Positions 28,290-42,600 of a stretch of DNA of 64,000 nt are shown here, one piece after another. Location: the NCBI GenBank assembly GCA_036571765.1, contig BROE01000020.1, forward strand, positions 14,075,918 through 14,139,917, in the 5' to 3' direction. The position numbers were made by a program, and so were the translations under genes. Numbering within the stretch: the first letter of the stretch is position 1; each line of letters begins with the position of its first letter. Origin of the DNA: Plecoglossus altivelis. Taxonomy: Eukaryota > Chordata > Actinopteri > Osmeriformes > Plecoglossidae. The notes below the pieces were generated by a model that saw nothing but the letters and a program-made list of their open reading frames with translations, did not search any database and was not told where the DNA came from.

Positions 28290-31200
28290 GAGGGGAAGAG
28301 GAAGAAAGAAAGAGAAAAAGAAAAGTGAGTTACAGTAAGGGTTCTCATCACTCTGCTGCAGTTGACTTAGTCTGAATTCAGGATTTTAGAGAGTCTGTTC
28401 TCTACACTTTCAAGGCACAAAAGATTTTCACACCAATCTCCAGTCAGGTTAATTGTGCGAATAGAACCAGTCTACTGGCTCACTAAGGATTCACTGTGGA
28501 CTTACTCAACTGGACCTCCATGATGGGTGCTATGAATGGAAATAAAGGTTTGGAGTGATGACCTTCTTCAAAGACAAATACTTACTCATCACTTCCCCAT
28601 TTCTTACCATGTGCCAAAATATTCAAAACGATTATCAAACATTTGTGTTTCAGAAACACTTCAGTGTTTTCGTCAATTGAAAACCAAATCCAACAACCTC
28701 TTCAGTTAACCCGAGCTATGCAGTTTGTCAGGGGATCCTCAGATCAGTCGTGTGTTTTGATCAGTTCAGGGCCTCTCTTAACTGGCATGGCACTGCAGTA
28801 TCAGAGCAAGCTTCAGCAGCAGAGTCATAAGGGCTGTGTATGTTATGGTCCCTGTGCCATTCAAGACCACTGGGGGATGAAACATGTCCGCTCAGTGTGC
28901 CACAGTGTTTCAGGGAGGGGGGAAGGTGGGGTGGGGGTGGGGTGGGGGGTTGTGCCACTGGGAGGGGATATTGAATGGCATCAGCTGGTATCAGAGGAGT
29001 CAACTAACCACACGAACAATCACATACTGGACAAAGAAATTAATGGAGAAATAACAAAGAATTTATGTTCATCTTGTTCTGCAAAGTTGTTCGCACTATG
29101 TCTTGGAAAAATGTCCAATGTTGGGAAAACCTTTAGTCGTTTTTGTGTAATGAACTATATACCTTTTAGATTTCAGTATAATCGGAATGTTTCAGCAAAG
29201 GACCTATCCGGATATGGTGTTTAAGCGTTTATGTAAAGGACATAAATGCCAATGTTGTAAAGAATTAATTCTTTACACAAACCATCTAACATTCCTTTTG
29301 GACAAATTCAAAGCAAATATTTATTTAAAATAAAGAAGTTGAAAGATGCACACCAAAAGCAATACGTTTTGTTTTGAATAGCAGGATCTATTATTGTGGA
29401 GTGTTCTTAAGTGTTGACATGTTGACTTTTGAGTTAAAAAAAAATTGTATATGTGGTAGAAATACACAATCCAAAGAACAGGGCTAGCAGTGTGTGTAGC
29501 ATACTGACTGTTTAAAATGGATTACTGTATGTTACAAAAATAATGTAAATTTGTAATTAATAATAATAATTTATATTAAATAATCAGTTGAAAGGTTAAT
29601 TTCTTAAGGAAAACAGCAACCTACTCTTTGTTTTCATCATTCAACCGCATTAGTATTAGTTACTCTTTTAATGAGAGGTACACAGAAGAAACATTTACAA
29701 CAGAACGTGTTGCCACACTGCTACAGACAGTCTTACCTTCTCTTTGCTACCTGACCAGAGGGCTGCTTAAAGGTGCAAGTAAAGTCACATAGCGGTTAAA
29801 ACTACAGAGATATCTGACTAGGCTGGGAGGGGCTGGACAAACCAGAGGGAGGGGGGCTCTATAAAAGGAGACAGCATTTCCACTGTTGTTCAAAAGCTGT
29901 TGTCAGTGGACAGGAACACAGGCTTGAGGTAAGGGGGAGATTCCCTGATTGCAGTATTAGCGTCACAACCATAGCATGAGGTGAAAAAGAGCCACGATCA
30001 AAGACTATCTTTATCAGCAGCAGGGTTTAGATTGTATATATTTCGTGACCTATTTAAATGGCGGTTTGGCTTCAGTTCTGGTTCTTTCACTTTGCAGCCC
30101 GGTGGATGTTTAGAGAGCAGATGAACGAGCGGTCAGAAGGAGTTGCACCTTTAAACATGTGGAGCTGATGACAAGCAGAGGTCCACTAGATGCTGGACAG
30201 ACCTGTGGGATAGCAGTGGCCGTGCGTTCCTGTGTGTGTGGGTGTTCGTGTGTGTGTGTGTGTGTATGTGTGTGTGTGTGTATGTGTGTGTGTGTGTCGG
30301 ACTGGGGCGTGACTGCAGTGTGGGAGGCATGGAGGCGTGAGACGTTCATGAGTGAGAGTTTTCAGATGAACCCTTGCTTTTTGCTTAGCTGATTCTGTTC
30401 TCGCCTGGGTTACTTACAGAACTGAGAAATGGGAGCATCCATCTGAGCTGCGGCCCCCCCCTTGGAGTTGAGTTTCTGGACCTGGGTGGGGGGGACGGGC
30501 TTGTGGGACTGGCCTGTGGCCCGGTACATGGCCTGCACCCACAGGATACGGTCCTGCTCATCGTCGCTGGCAAAGACGACGGTGTCTCCTTCCTTCACAG
30601 CGTTGAAGAAAGATCTGCCCCCATCCAGACCTGAAGACGCACACATTAGTTCGGAACACCTGCACGCTTGTGTAAGCGTGTGTGTGTCTGGGCATGTGTG
30701 TGTGTCTGAGCATGCGTGTGTGTGTCTGTGCATGCGTGTGTGAGGTCGCACCAGGTTGGGGGTCGGTGTAGTCCACAGTGTAGCCGTCCAGCTGCAGTAG
30801 CTCCTGCGGCTCAGACTTCTTCTCTCTGTAGCTGCACATGGCAAACGTGTACTGGCTCACCTGCAACACCAGTCATCATCATTCACTCGTGCAGGACAAC
30901 TGCAGCATTTCCTAATATCAGCAACACATCTCACAGTCTCGCCCCTTCAGGTGTCATCTTTCAAACCTACCTGCACCAGTACGAAGAAGCGCTTCTTCCA
31001 GCGTTTCCACACGTTTTTGCCAAACGCCCACAAGTACCTGTCAACATACAGTGAGCCGTATGAAAGTTCACGTTCCAAACAAGATGAGCTTCGTCAGCGA
31101 GACACGTTGCATCATTTTACGCCTCAGTTGCCCTCAATACATCAATTGTGTACAAATCAAACTACCCAGTAGTATCCACCAGGGGGAGTATCGCACCTCC

Positions 31201-34200
31201 CAGTACTTTTCCATTGTACGTGACAAGAAATGAGGCCAAGGATATGAGAAGGCTGAAGTTCTGTAAGAAATATGTGAGAAGGAAGTCTTGGTGAGGAGGC
31301 GTTACTCTTACCCAGAATGCTTCATGTTCTGGGGTTTGTCCATGCGGATGGCCAGTTTGATCTTCAGGTCATGGTCAGGGCAAGCCTTGGTCAAGGCCAT
31401 CTTATGCAGCTCAGACTGCTTGGGGCTGTTAGGAGTTGGGTGAAGAACGACCTGTGTACAAGCCAAACATGCAGCAGGCAGAGGTGACAAATCACAATAA
31501 TTCACTGGTTGTTTTTTGAACTACTTCTACAATGCCTTGTACAGAATGCATTTAAAATCAATGTATAAGCTAAATGTCTGCCAGGTGTATTAAGTAAATT
31601 AGGTCTGGATCTCTGCACTTTTCAGCCCCACCAGTCAGCATTCTCAGGGATTCTGAACAGTCAATTCATTTTAACAACGTTCCATTAAATCTTAATCGTT
31701 CTCTGCCAGGCCCCTGTGTGTATATGTGCGTCTATAGGTGTGTGTACGTCTATCTGTGTGTATGTGTGTCCATCTGTGTGTGTATGTGATCCCAGAGCCT
31801 GAGTCTCTGTATCACAGGAGAGGGAGCAATACGGAGGCCTAATCTCTGCTGAGTTAAAGAGCTTTGAGGAAGCCTTGCTGCCAGTGCTGCTTCTGCAGCA
31901 GGAGATCAAAGAGCGCTGTCACAGCCAAGGTCAACACCACCAGGTGATGTTCCCAGCCACCAGCGTCCCTCCCCTCCACACATTTCACCCCCAGTGCCCT
32001 TGATGGCCACCAGTCCTCATAGTCACCCAACGCCAGATCAACGTACAATTGGTGGTGGACAGTGAAAACTAAAGCTGAAACAAAGCTCTTTTTTGGTCTC
32101 CAGGGTATTTCCATTGTTCTTCTGCAAACAGCAGATGTTTTTAACTTAGGAGGAGTGGAGCTGACGCGTAGACAGAGAGGGATCTAGTTAGGACCACTAA
32201 CAAGGGTACAATGAGCCTGTCAAGCCCTGTAACAGTCTCGGCCCACAGCACAGCACACAGCACAGCACAGGAAGAGAGAGGAGGCAGGGGGAGGCTGAAA
32301 CAGACAGGCACGCTGCACAACACTATGTAGCAGGCCGTTCATGGAGAGAGAAGGGTGAATCACTGACTCTGATGATGAGCAGTCATGCCACTGCACTAAG
32401 GTGTAATAAAGGGACAGCATTGACTTGGGCACCAGCTCTGTCTGGGGCAAGTGGAAACACACTGTGCTTACCTGGCAATAGCTTATGACACAAGCCTTTC
32501 CCCTGGCTGAGGTGATTAGGCTGAGCTGTGCACTGAATGACAATCGTACAGCAGGGTCGGAATGATGCACTGTACAGGATTAGAGGGAGTGGGGGCTAGG
32601 CTGGATGGCGGGCGCGTGCGTCTGTGCGTGTTTGTGTGTGTGCGCTCTCCGGGCCAGGTGCCACGTGAGAGCTACTCAGTGGAAAGGAAGGAGAGGGAGG
32701 AGGGGGAGAACAGATAGATCTCACCCACATCGCTGCTCGGTATGTGGGTCGGACAGTATGACCTTCATTTTATTAACCAAGAATGGGTTTTATTTTGGAA
32801 GGCTTTACTTGTATGGAACCTGTCTAAGTCTTTGTGACCTCAGAACTGTGGATGTAGGCACCAGAAATAGTCAGAAGCAATAAGTAAAATGAAATTAGAT
32901 TTAAGTTCAATGACTAACGAACAATGTAGATAGTCCAGTGAATAGAGTCAGGTTACCCTGCCCAGCTCCTTGTCCTCCAGCGCTAGCACCCCAGTGCTCT
33001 CTGTAAACAGCTTCACCTTGACAGCAGGGAGAGGGTGGGTGGTAGTGAAGTCCCCTTGGGTCCCCCAGCTGAAAGACACACACCAGAGACATGTGAATGG
33101 AAGCCGCTCCTCAACCCGCCCATAAACAGCTCGCCCATCGACAGCATCGCCACAGAACCCAGCAGTCGCAAGGTCAACGCTACTTGGAGACGACGCAGCA
33201 GTTAGACCCGAGGTGTCCGGCAGCCTCTGCTGCTTTCTCGCTGCCTCTCGGCCCCCTCGTGATGTCCTAGCCATGTGCATCCAGCCACAGGCTTTCCCTG
33301 TGAAAGTCAGTGAGCTGGATACCCGAGATTTTCGGTGGTTGTTGAAAAGAGCCTCCTCCGAAGCAGAATGAAAGGAGAAGGCCGTAAAGCGTGACCGTGT
33401 AACCAGTTTACCGCTGGGTTACGACACAGGCCCACGGAAAGCAGCTGACACTTGATTTGTCACTGAACCTGCAGTGTGCAACAATGAGGGGCTGATATGG
33501 GATGCATTGTCTCGTCCTACACACACGATGCTGCAGTAACATATCAATTTATTAGAGAGAGGAGATGGAGGAAGACTGAGTGGGCGCCTGGTGCACTAGC
33601 CTGAGGGAACACATTCACTCGCACAGAAAGACGTGTCTAACAAACAGATATGCTCGCACGGGCGCCCGCACACGCACACGCACGCACGCACATTTGGAAA
33701 TTCTCAAAATAGCACTGCACTTAACAGCCTTCACAGAATAAGCATTGATGTATAATGGCAGTGCTAAGATAACGTCTTCAATTTGTTCATCATTGATCGA
33801 CAGGGAAACATAGGACGTCGTCAGTGGTTGCAGACAGGATGGGAGGTTCAAAGTCATGTTTTTTACTAATTCAAGGACAGGAGGGAAGCAGACATTGGTG
33901 CAGGAAGGACATCACAAGCTTTGTTGAAGCCAAATTCTTGCTTCATACCACCACAAGGGGGGGCCATGGAGACGACCAATGAATGCGTCATTCTGTAGGA
34001 TTTGTCGTAAATCTCACCCAGAAATGAGAATTTGACATCCTGTTTCAACTTGGAATGTTATATTTATTACCCTTTACATACTGTAAACTGCTCAGCAATA
34101 GAATCCCTCCTGTACTGAAGGCCAGGGGGGAGAGTGTGTTGAGGGAAGGGGTGGGGTGGGACAGGAGGGGAGGGGCTTCTGGTGGGGTGGGGTTATGCCA

Positions 34201-37200
34201 GATGGAGCTATTACAATGGTATGAAGGTGACCTTGCAGATCCAACCAAATATCTACACAGGCATTGATATTGAACACACCTTTAACGCTACCAAGAGTCT
34301 TCAAATCAGTTATGGGGTAAACTGGTTATCTACTGCGTTATTGGTATTATGTTATAGGAACCGTTATGTCTTCTAAAGCCTAACTTACAGATGTCCATAT
34401 AAAATGATGCTATTTTCCATACTGCGTGTTCGCTGCTACCACGGCCTGTGTTTTGGACTCTAAGATATCTGCTTTACCCTGACTCACATATTATGCAAAC
34501 CAAACTGAATGAGCACTATAATACATAAGATTTATATGCCATTTTTAAAGTGCTCCACCATATGTAGAGAATATTCAAGCATAACAAAATCACTGCATTT
34601 ATTCACTACAACTTGTGTGTGTGTGTGTGTGTGTGTGTGTGGTAAATGGAGAGCAACACGTAATATATGTCATTTTGAGGAGTGCTGGAGGAGGACTCGC
34701 TCGCTCTTTTCAAAGCTCTAATCAGCCTTCCTATACCAGACTGCACTACATGAGACCTGGGAGTGATCCACACTTCCCTGTAACCTCCACTCTCCATCGA
34801 GCTCTCTCTTCCTCAACCTTGAATATGTGGATAGGTGTAGCTCAGAGATCTCACTCAATATTTACCTACTGCGAAATAATCCCTCTTTACCTAAAGTAAC
34901 TACTAATCTTTCGGATTTTCAAAGGTTCTTAAATGGAATCTATGAAAGGACTAATCCTTTGACCCCCCCTCTCCCCCCCATGAGAAATAGTACCAGAGGT
35001 GGACAGGGGGTCTTCACATCTCGAGACAAGATGGAATCTGACTGTGAGGGTTTAACTGTGAATCACAGATGACTGAGGGAACGTAAGGTACGCTCCACGG
35101 TTGGCTGTGTTGGTCACCGTGTGGGGCAGATTGAGCTGGTTCTTACGTGGGCTTGGAGGCTTCAGCCTGGTCTGTCTGGAGTTTCTCTCCTCCCTCCACC
35201 TCCATGGTGCAGTAGACAATCCTGTTAGGAGCCAGAGACTTGAGGCCCTGCACCTCCATGATCACCACCTGAAAATGACCAGCCATGAGTCCAGAATCAC
35301 ACTGCCCCCCACCATCACTACGATACTCAGCCCTGAACTTCACCCCCCCCCCTGTCACAAGCCAGGATGCTATGGCATACTACATACCTCTTTAAAAAGA
35401 AAGAATATGGCTTTCTGTGGCAAGAGACATAAGGCCTGCACCTAACAGCCATAAAGAAATAGGTTACAGTAGCTAGCTGACTAATGCAGTTTCTGTTCCC
35501 ATGCATTATTTAGCTTGCTCCAGTAGCCGAGATGTTATTGTCGCACTGTTGTGTTCTTTTTTGTTCATGATTGGTGGATGGGATGTGGTTCCATATAGCC
35601 AGAAAATACTGTTTCTTGACTCTCAGTACTATACTCTCTAACTGCACTGTTTATGTGTTGCTATGGACAAAAGCGTCCATTAGATGAATCGAATGTAAAA
35701 TTGTATGTAAATTGTATGTGTAAATTCTGTGCAACACTAATCACTGCCAATTTGTGATCCTAAAAACACCTGCTGAGAGACGCGTTGATCTGTGTAAATG
35801 ATGTCCTTGGACTGAGAGGAAAACCAGCGCTTGTGAAATAACAGTCCTCTATTTCATTGCTGTCTAGTGTGACATGATGCATGTTTATCAGCTATCACAG
35901 CTCATCCTGATGATGGCTAATGGCTGTGAGTCATCGTCTTTGTTCAGGTTGCAGGTCTGCCTGCTCGCCTCAGAGATCCTGTTCTAGCCTTAGACTTGCC
36001 TTGCTGTCTAGATCTACAAGAAAACACAGTCCAGATAAGTAATACTCTTTGTCTTTGGGCAAGACTGAGTATGATTCCTATAAATGTTTGGTATTACCTC
36101 AAATCAATATACATTGCGAGGAGACCATTAATCTATATGTTCCGCTAGGAAACATGCCTGGTTCCCACAAACATACAGTGCCTGCGAGGGCCTGGCTGCT
36201 GTGTACCTCCAGGGTGAAGGACAGCACCACGTCCGACTTGGACAGCGTGTTCTCGTCCTCCTGGCCCATGTCGATGATGGACGTGTTGTGGCCTCGTTTG
36301 AGTTTCTGCAGTTTGAACTCTCCCCCCTTGGACACGGGCATGCTCTCCAGGTTGGCCATCAGCTGGTTCACGGAGGATTTGAGCTCTTCGATGTACATGG
36401 CTTCCATCTCTTTGGACACAAATTTGGGGAACTTTCCACCCTGCAAATGGACCAGGAAAATATGGTAGTGTCACATTGCCTTTCTCTCATTTAGACTTGA
36501 TGCCATTCAGATGTTTTTTATATAAGATAATTCAGATATATTGACAAACTGTAGTGATCTAGTAATGCACTGCTGAACTCAGTTAACAAGGTCCTGATGG
36601 AATGAAAACTTGTTGTTCGAGGTGTTTGACTTACCCGGGCAATCTGGTCAGCCATCTGAAGACGGCCATCCAGCTCTCGTCTGATCTGAGCAGCCTGCTC
36701 ATCCAAGTTGTCCAACTGGTAGTAAACACAGGACAAGGATCAGAACAGGCTCCCCCATTCCCCCTCCACCCTTCAACAGTCTGCTGTCCCAAAGCAGCGG
36801 GGAACACTCTCTCTTCCCTTTTTTCTTTACTAAATGCAAATAAATATGAGCAACTCTGGATTGGACTCAATCCTTGTGAGAACAGAAGCACCAAAACTAA
36901 AAGTAATATATTGTCATCCATTTTCTTTCCACAGTGCACAACTCCATTATTTTGATTTGTTGGTTGAGAAACAATAACACAGAGAGTGGGAATCAATGTA
37001 AATAAGCGTGACAGGCATACTATACAGTCAGAGTCAATGCTGGCATTCATATGAGAAGAAATGCTTTTATTTATGCAATATCCCGCAAAGTTTTTCTCTC
37101 CAAGCAATAACATCCCCCCCGCTCTATTCCAGTCTGAAAGACTTGATCTATTATTCAATCCATATTTCTCCCACTAGGACTCCTGTCAGGACTATGCCTA

Positions 37201-39635
37201 TGTTCTAGCATTATGACGTGTCCACGGCTCCACCCACTCAAACTCCCACAGCCCCCAGCACCACGAGCCAGGTTGGCCATGCAGCAGTCACTTTCAGTCC
37301 TGTCACAAACGCACACTCCCACCCACTCAGCCTTCAAGGCCTGTTCCACCCTGCTGGCAAAGCCACTGCCATGTAGCGATACCGAGTCACCACAGGGGGC
37401 ACACCTCCTTAGACAAGGCAGCAATTGATCCACAGAGACCACAACCCACAGGGGGTCAGAAAGGTAGAGCTCCTTTTAGTGAAGACAAATAGGTTACCAT
37501 GCTGACACCACACAAGGTGCATTGTCATGGTTGCCGTGTTGTGTTGTTATGGAGCTTGACCCAAGCTCGATTTCTAACGACTGGTGGTAAAGGAGAAGAC
37601 TGGAGGAAGACAGCCATGTCTGAAATGTTGCTTTTCACTGGCAGTAACTGCATGTGGAAGTAACAAAATCTACACTATCCAAATATGATTATTTATGTAA
37701 ATAGATAACACGGTAACGATTTAAACTCTTCGGAAAAATAACAAATTGATTAATGTCTCTCTCATGCACATATAGAGAGCTCTATAGCCTACAGGGAAGC
37801 TGGACTCACACAGTCACGAACCATGAACTGTGATGGAAGTTCAAGCTAAACAGACAGTCTTGTCTTCTCAGCAAATCACTTAACCGTGGCCATGTAACAT
37901 CAAATAGGTTTTTGTTGTTTCTTTGCAAGAGCTAGCTAGCTACAAATTCTAGCTAGTCTAGTTACTGTCTTGTAGCTATTATGTAGGCCTATGTACAACA
38001 CATACTTAACCCTTGTGTTTTCTTTGGGGGTCAGAATAACCCGGAACTATGTTTAATGCACACACACACGCACACTCACAGTGAGACATTTAGATTGTAT
38101 GTGCTTGATTGAACTCAGACAAAACTAAATCTTTCTGATTCATGTACAGCATGGCTGCATATTTAAGTGCCCAAAAAGGTACGAGGTAAAAATTGAATTA
38201 AGTTGCTTTATTTCAAGGTTGAAGGTGCAGCGTTTTTACCCTTCGGACAGGGGGAATTGCAGCATGGGAAGAGAGCACGAGGGTTAAATGTCACATTTTC
38301 TTCAAAGACAATAGTATTAGGTTTCACAAGATCACAGCCTGCCTGTTAGAGCTAGATAGGAAGAATGTATTTAGCTAGTGCTTGCTAGCTAATTCTTCTA
38401 ATTAAATACAGTACTGTACAATGACTGTAACAGAGAACTTTGGCTCTGTTCAGCTAGATAGCTAGCTCAGTAGTTAGGAGCAAGGCTGCATTGGAAATAT
38501 TCCGGCAGGTGTGCGTGTGATAGCCTGTGCAGAGCTCTGCTTAGATACTAGCACTACCTCTGGGTAGACGTGGAGGACACAGTGACGTTGACTTTGTAAT
38601 TGCTGCTAACCAGTGATTAATAAAAATATCAGCTGCCTTTGGTGTGTAAAGGCCTGAGGCGTACACCAGGCTACTTGGTCTGTGGTGATTCTCTAATCGT
38701 TTTATTTCTTGATATTATATTTTTATTTGCCTGCCGTGGCTGCAGATTGAGCAAATTCACACCAGTCTGTCAAATTCACATTTGCCAAGACTGTCCCCAA
38801 GATTTCAATCATGTGGAAATGTTGCTTTTGTTTCCTCCTTGAAAGCTGGGTTATAGTCTGAATAAGGGCCAAGGAGCCCGACGTCTCTTAGCCTTTTTTG
38901 CCTTATAGTCATGAAAAGCAGAGAAATTCATGACCCTCTCTCATCAATAATGAATGAGGAGCTTTATATTAGCTGACACAAGGGAAGAGAACATGGTTGA
39001 TGGGATCTCTCTCCTCATCTCTACTTGTTATCTTCCTATTTCTACTCTAATGACCAGCACTGTTTATCTTTCCCCAACATAACTGTGACTCACCATCAAC
39101 CCCTTCCGAGGCCACATCTGCATCCCAATGCAATCTTTACCACAGAGGAAACCGTGTACAGAAGGTCAACCAGCAATGCCCAACGGCACCAGATGACACC
39201 AACAATTCCAAACCAAATATACCATGGGGGGGTCGCTTGAGCTTTAAAACAGGTACCATTTTGTCTGAATCTACGTGAGGGGGAAAAACATCCATACAAA
39301 AAAACTGGAGGAACCTGTTCTGGGCGCTCCGGCTGAGTGCCTGCCTCTGTATCTGACTCAGAGTTTGAAGATCTCAGAGCATTCTACTCCTGGGATGGTA
39401 GCCAGAGCGGATCTTTCTCTGCCAGAGTGTATTTCACCCACCTCTATTACATTAACGTGGCCTCCTTCTGAGGCTTTACTCTATTGATTCCCTTTAGCAA
39501 TCCCTGTTAAGAGAGAATGAGCTGCAATCACCGTGAGGCCTCGCTAACAGGGAGGGAGGGGGGCAACTAAGTGAAATCTGCAGTTCTGTTTTCAGCCTGG
39601 ACTAAGATGGAGAGATGGGGGAGTTGACGGAGAGA

Positions 39636-39681
<46 letters not shown>

Positions 39682-42600
39682 GAGAGAGAGTGAGTGTGTG
39701 AAAGGGTCGCTCTGGCTAAGTACACTGATGGATTTCACTTTAATAATCGAGGATTCGATGCAGTAGGACTCAGCCCTCAAACTGAAAATAGAAAAATGAC
39801 AGTAATGCAGGTCTTTCTGGAGTAGACCTGAGCTTTCAGGAAGTACTATGCAGTATGTTGTCTTATATGACAATTTATTTGATAGACTGTATTTCCTTAA
39901 CCAAATAGATGTCATGAAAACGCTTCGTGGGAATGAGGATTTCAAATGCTCTCCAGTCTTTCCTCAGAAACATCGATTCACAAAATGTGTCGGCATAAAC
40001 CAGACAGAGGGACATTGGTGTGACCTGTGATGTGCTATGTGTTTCTAGTGTTGGCCACTGTGCATCCACCCTGCTGCATTTCCCAGAGTTCCTGGTTAGT
40101 AGAGCACATAATCAGACATAGCCACCAGCTGAAGCAGAATGCCTGCACAGCACTGACAGTTTAGGCCTGGAACTCAAAAGCCAGGCAGCAGCAGCTCAGC
40201 ACGGCCACACCGCCACATCTTAGTGGAGATCTGCTCCGTGTGGCAGGAGCTCTTTCGAGACAGGGAGGAAATATTTTTTTTTTGTTGGTCCAGGCCTGGC
40301 CTAAGAATGTGCTTGCTGCTGATTGGAGTGCTCCCCAAGCTGTGCTTGGATGCAGTTTCCCTTGGCACTGGCGATCTCGCTCTGCCCGTCAAAGCGTAAA
40401 GCGCTCCAGGCACCCTCGGACTGCTGTGCCAGCCACCTCTGACTCGTGCTATCCAAACAGAACTGTCACTGGTCCAGCCACGCCTCATCTGACTCTGCAT
40501 TTTTGCCAAGTTGCTTGGCAACTCTCTCCACTACACATCCGCCACGGAAAACCAGACATGCCTTCAAATGGAAATGTTTGCATTTATAGAGAACAAAACG
40601 TCCTCTTCTGATTGAACATCCTCTTAGATCTAAAAATATATAGTGCACCAAACTGAGTGAGGCTTTGTTTGCGGTTACGTTGTCAAAGCCACATGCCATA
40701 AAGTGTTTAGTAGAAGTGGAATAATGTGGAGAACGTTCTGATGGGCTGAGAGGGAGCGGGGCTATGAGTGGTGGTAGTTGCAGTCATTATACCATCACCT
40801 TTTGGAAACATATGAAAAACACACCACAATGTGTGTGTGGGTGTGTGTGAGTGTGCATGTGTTGATGGCTGCTCGAAGTAGGGGTAGTGGGGGTGGTTGC
40901 TGGAGTTTCAGGCCACCCCCTGTAGTGCACTATGGAACCTCAATTTAATCAGGCCCACCGCTCAAAAGGTCGCTGCTGTCACCAGTCCCACACAGGTGAT
41001 TAGAAGCACCAGCCCAGCCTTAAAGGTTCCTTCTCCGTTAGCTGAACTGACAGCGGCACTACATCTAACCCAAAGGTGACGTCCCTTCAGCGTTAGCTGA
41101 GCTGACAGTAGGTCAGGGGTGATGGAACCTAGTCAGGCTGGGTGTAGTTACCAGCCCAGCTGATGACAGCTACACAGGTGGAGAGGGCTTTAACAGCAGA
41201 CAGCCCACAGAGCCATGGTGTCTGGAGCCCGAGGGGCTGACAGGGATGAGTGCCATGTGTTTGGGAGAGAGCTAGTGGACAGGAAGAGCTGGCTAGTTTA
41301 GGAGGCGGATGGGACATGGAGAGGTGGCAGCGGCTGGTCTATATTTAGACACACCATGTGTGAGCAGGCCTGTGTGTGAGAAAAGCTTTGCGCGTGAGAG
41401 GAGCTCTTATGCAAAGCGTGCTAATTAGGAGAGCTTCCACATTGTGCTCAACACTTGCGGCAAGTCCAAAAGAAACCATCTCCACAAAGCACCATCATAC
41501 CCTTTCAAATCGACAATGCAGATTGCCATGCCTGGACGGTCAGCTGTAGCTTGGACCAGCGCTTCTCTGTGGAGGTGGCCAAGCCCAGGAACCCCGCCTC
41601 GCCTCTCCTCCTCCTCGTCATCATCATCATGGTGTGCAGTGAAGCATCTCAGTTACAGAATGATATCAGCCACAGGGTGAACCAGGAAGCTCTCAGACCC
41701 CATTTGCCAGCTAGCATTTGCTGACAAGACAAATTACAGTGGACTCGTCCAACATTTCAGGAGCAGATTAAGTTTTGAGGGTGCATGCTAGGGAGGTGGT
41801 GGGGGGGTCAATTTGATGTGCTCTCATCAGTTGTTGATAACTAGGCACAGGTAATTTAATCAGCAACCACTTAAGATTGAGTAATCGTTTTAGCTAGTGA
41901 GAAAGCTCATCCATGCGGGTAAATATTCATGATCATGTTAGCTGAGCGTGAGAAAATAAGGGTTTTGAGGCCAATTAGTGACAGTTCAGTCTGTTTTATA
42001 CTGTTTTCTTACTCACTTTTAAATAGCAAAAAAAAGATTATTTGTTTAATATAGGTGCCACAAAATGAATAGATCATCTATGATGTGTGTATGTTTTCAG
42101 TGAAACTTCTATTCCATTAAAAAAACTGACTATAGAAGAAAGTTCACAAAACTGTGTTTTCAATGTATCTAAGTAACATACCTGCGCAAAATAACTTTGC
42201 TGTGGTACAAACATTTCGTGGTGAAGTCAATCTCTATGCACTAGGCCTAGAAACTGACTGCTTTTATGTAATTAAAAACATTAACAGGTAACAGCAAAAA
42301 ACATATAGCAAAAAGCTGTTCATTTTGTGTTGGCAGACAGATGACGTTCTTCTCAGTAGATAATATTGTCCTTCCTTCTCTGCTGTAATGGTATCAGACA
42401 TAACACAATGTCTGCATTGCTTTGTGCCAATTATGCCTCATTGGACCTGAACACAATAAATGAAAGTGTGAAGTATTCAACTGTTTGATAAGATAACTGT
42501 AAAGAGTCAATCCTGTTTGGTCCTTTCAAATTTCTGTATTTTAGGTGATTATGGTTCAGATCCTCATCTTCAGGATGTTTGGGCACAGCTTGTGTGCTCC

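Larger units (their letters stand above)
25030..30417 (-). other. cadps: cadps intron 11 (5.4 kb)
   Basis: No conserved coding segment is visible. The intron contains a (GA)n run at 28242-28285, a G-rich stretch near 28915-28950, a + strand TATA-type promoter candidate at 29860 and a (GT)n run at 30230-30297. Confidence 0.75.

Noticed and set aside
28643..29224. 193-aa open frame on + in intron 11
   Set aside because: It has no recognisable family, a low-complexity GGGVGVGWG stretch and no codon-use or context support.
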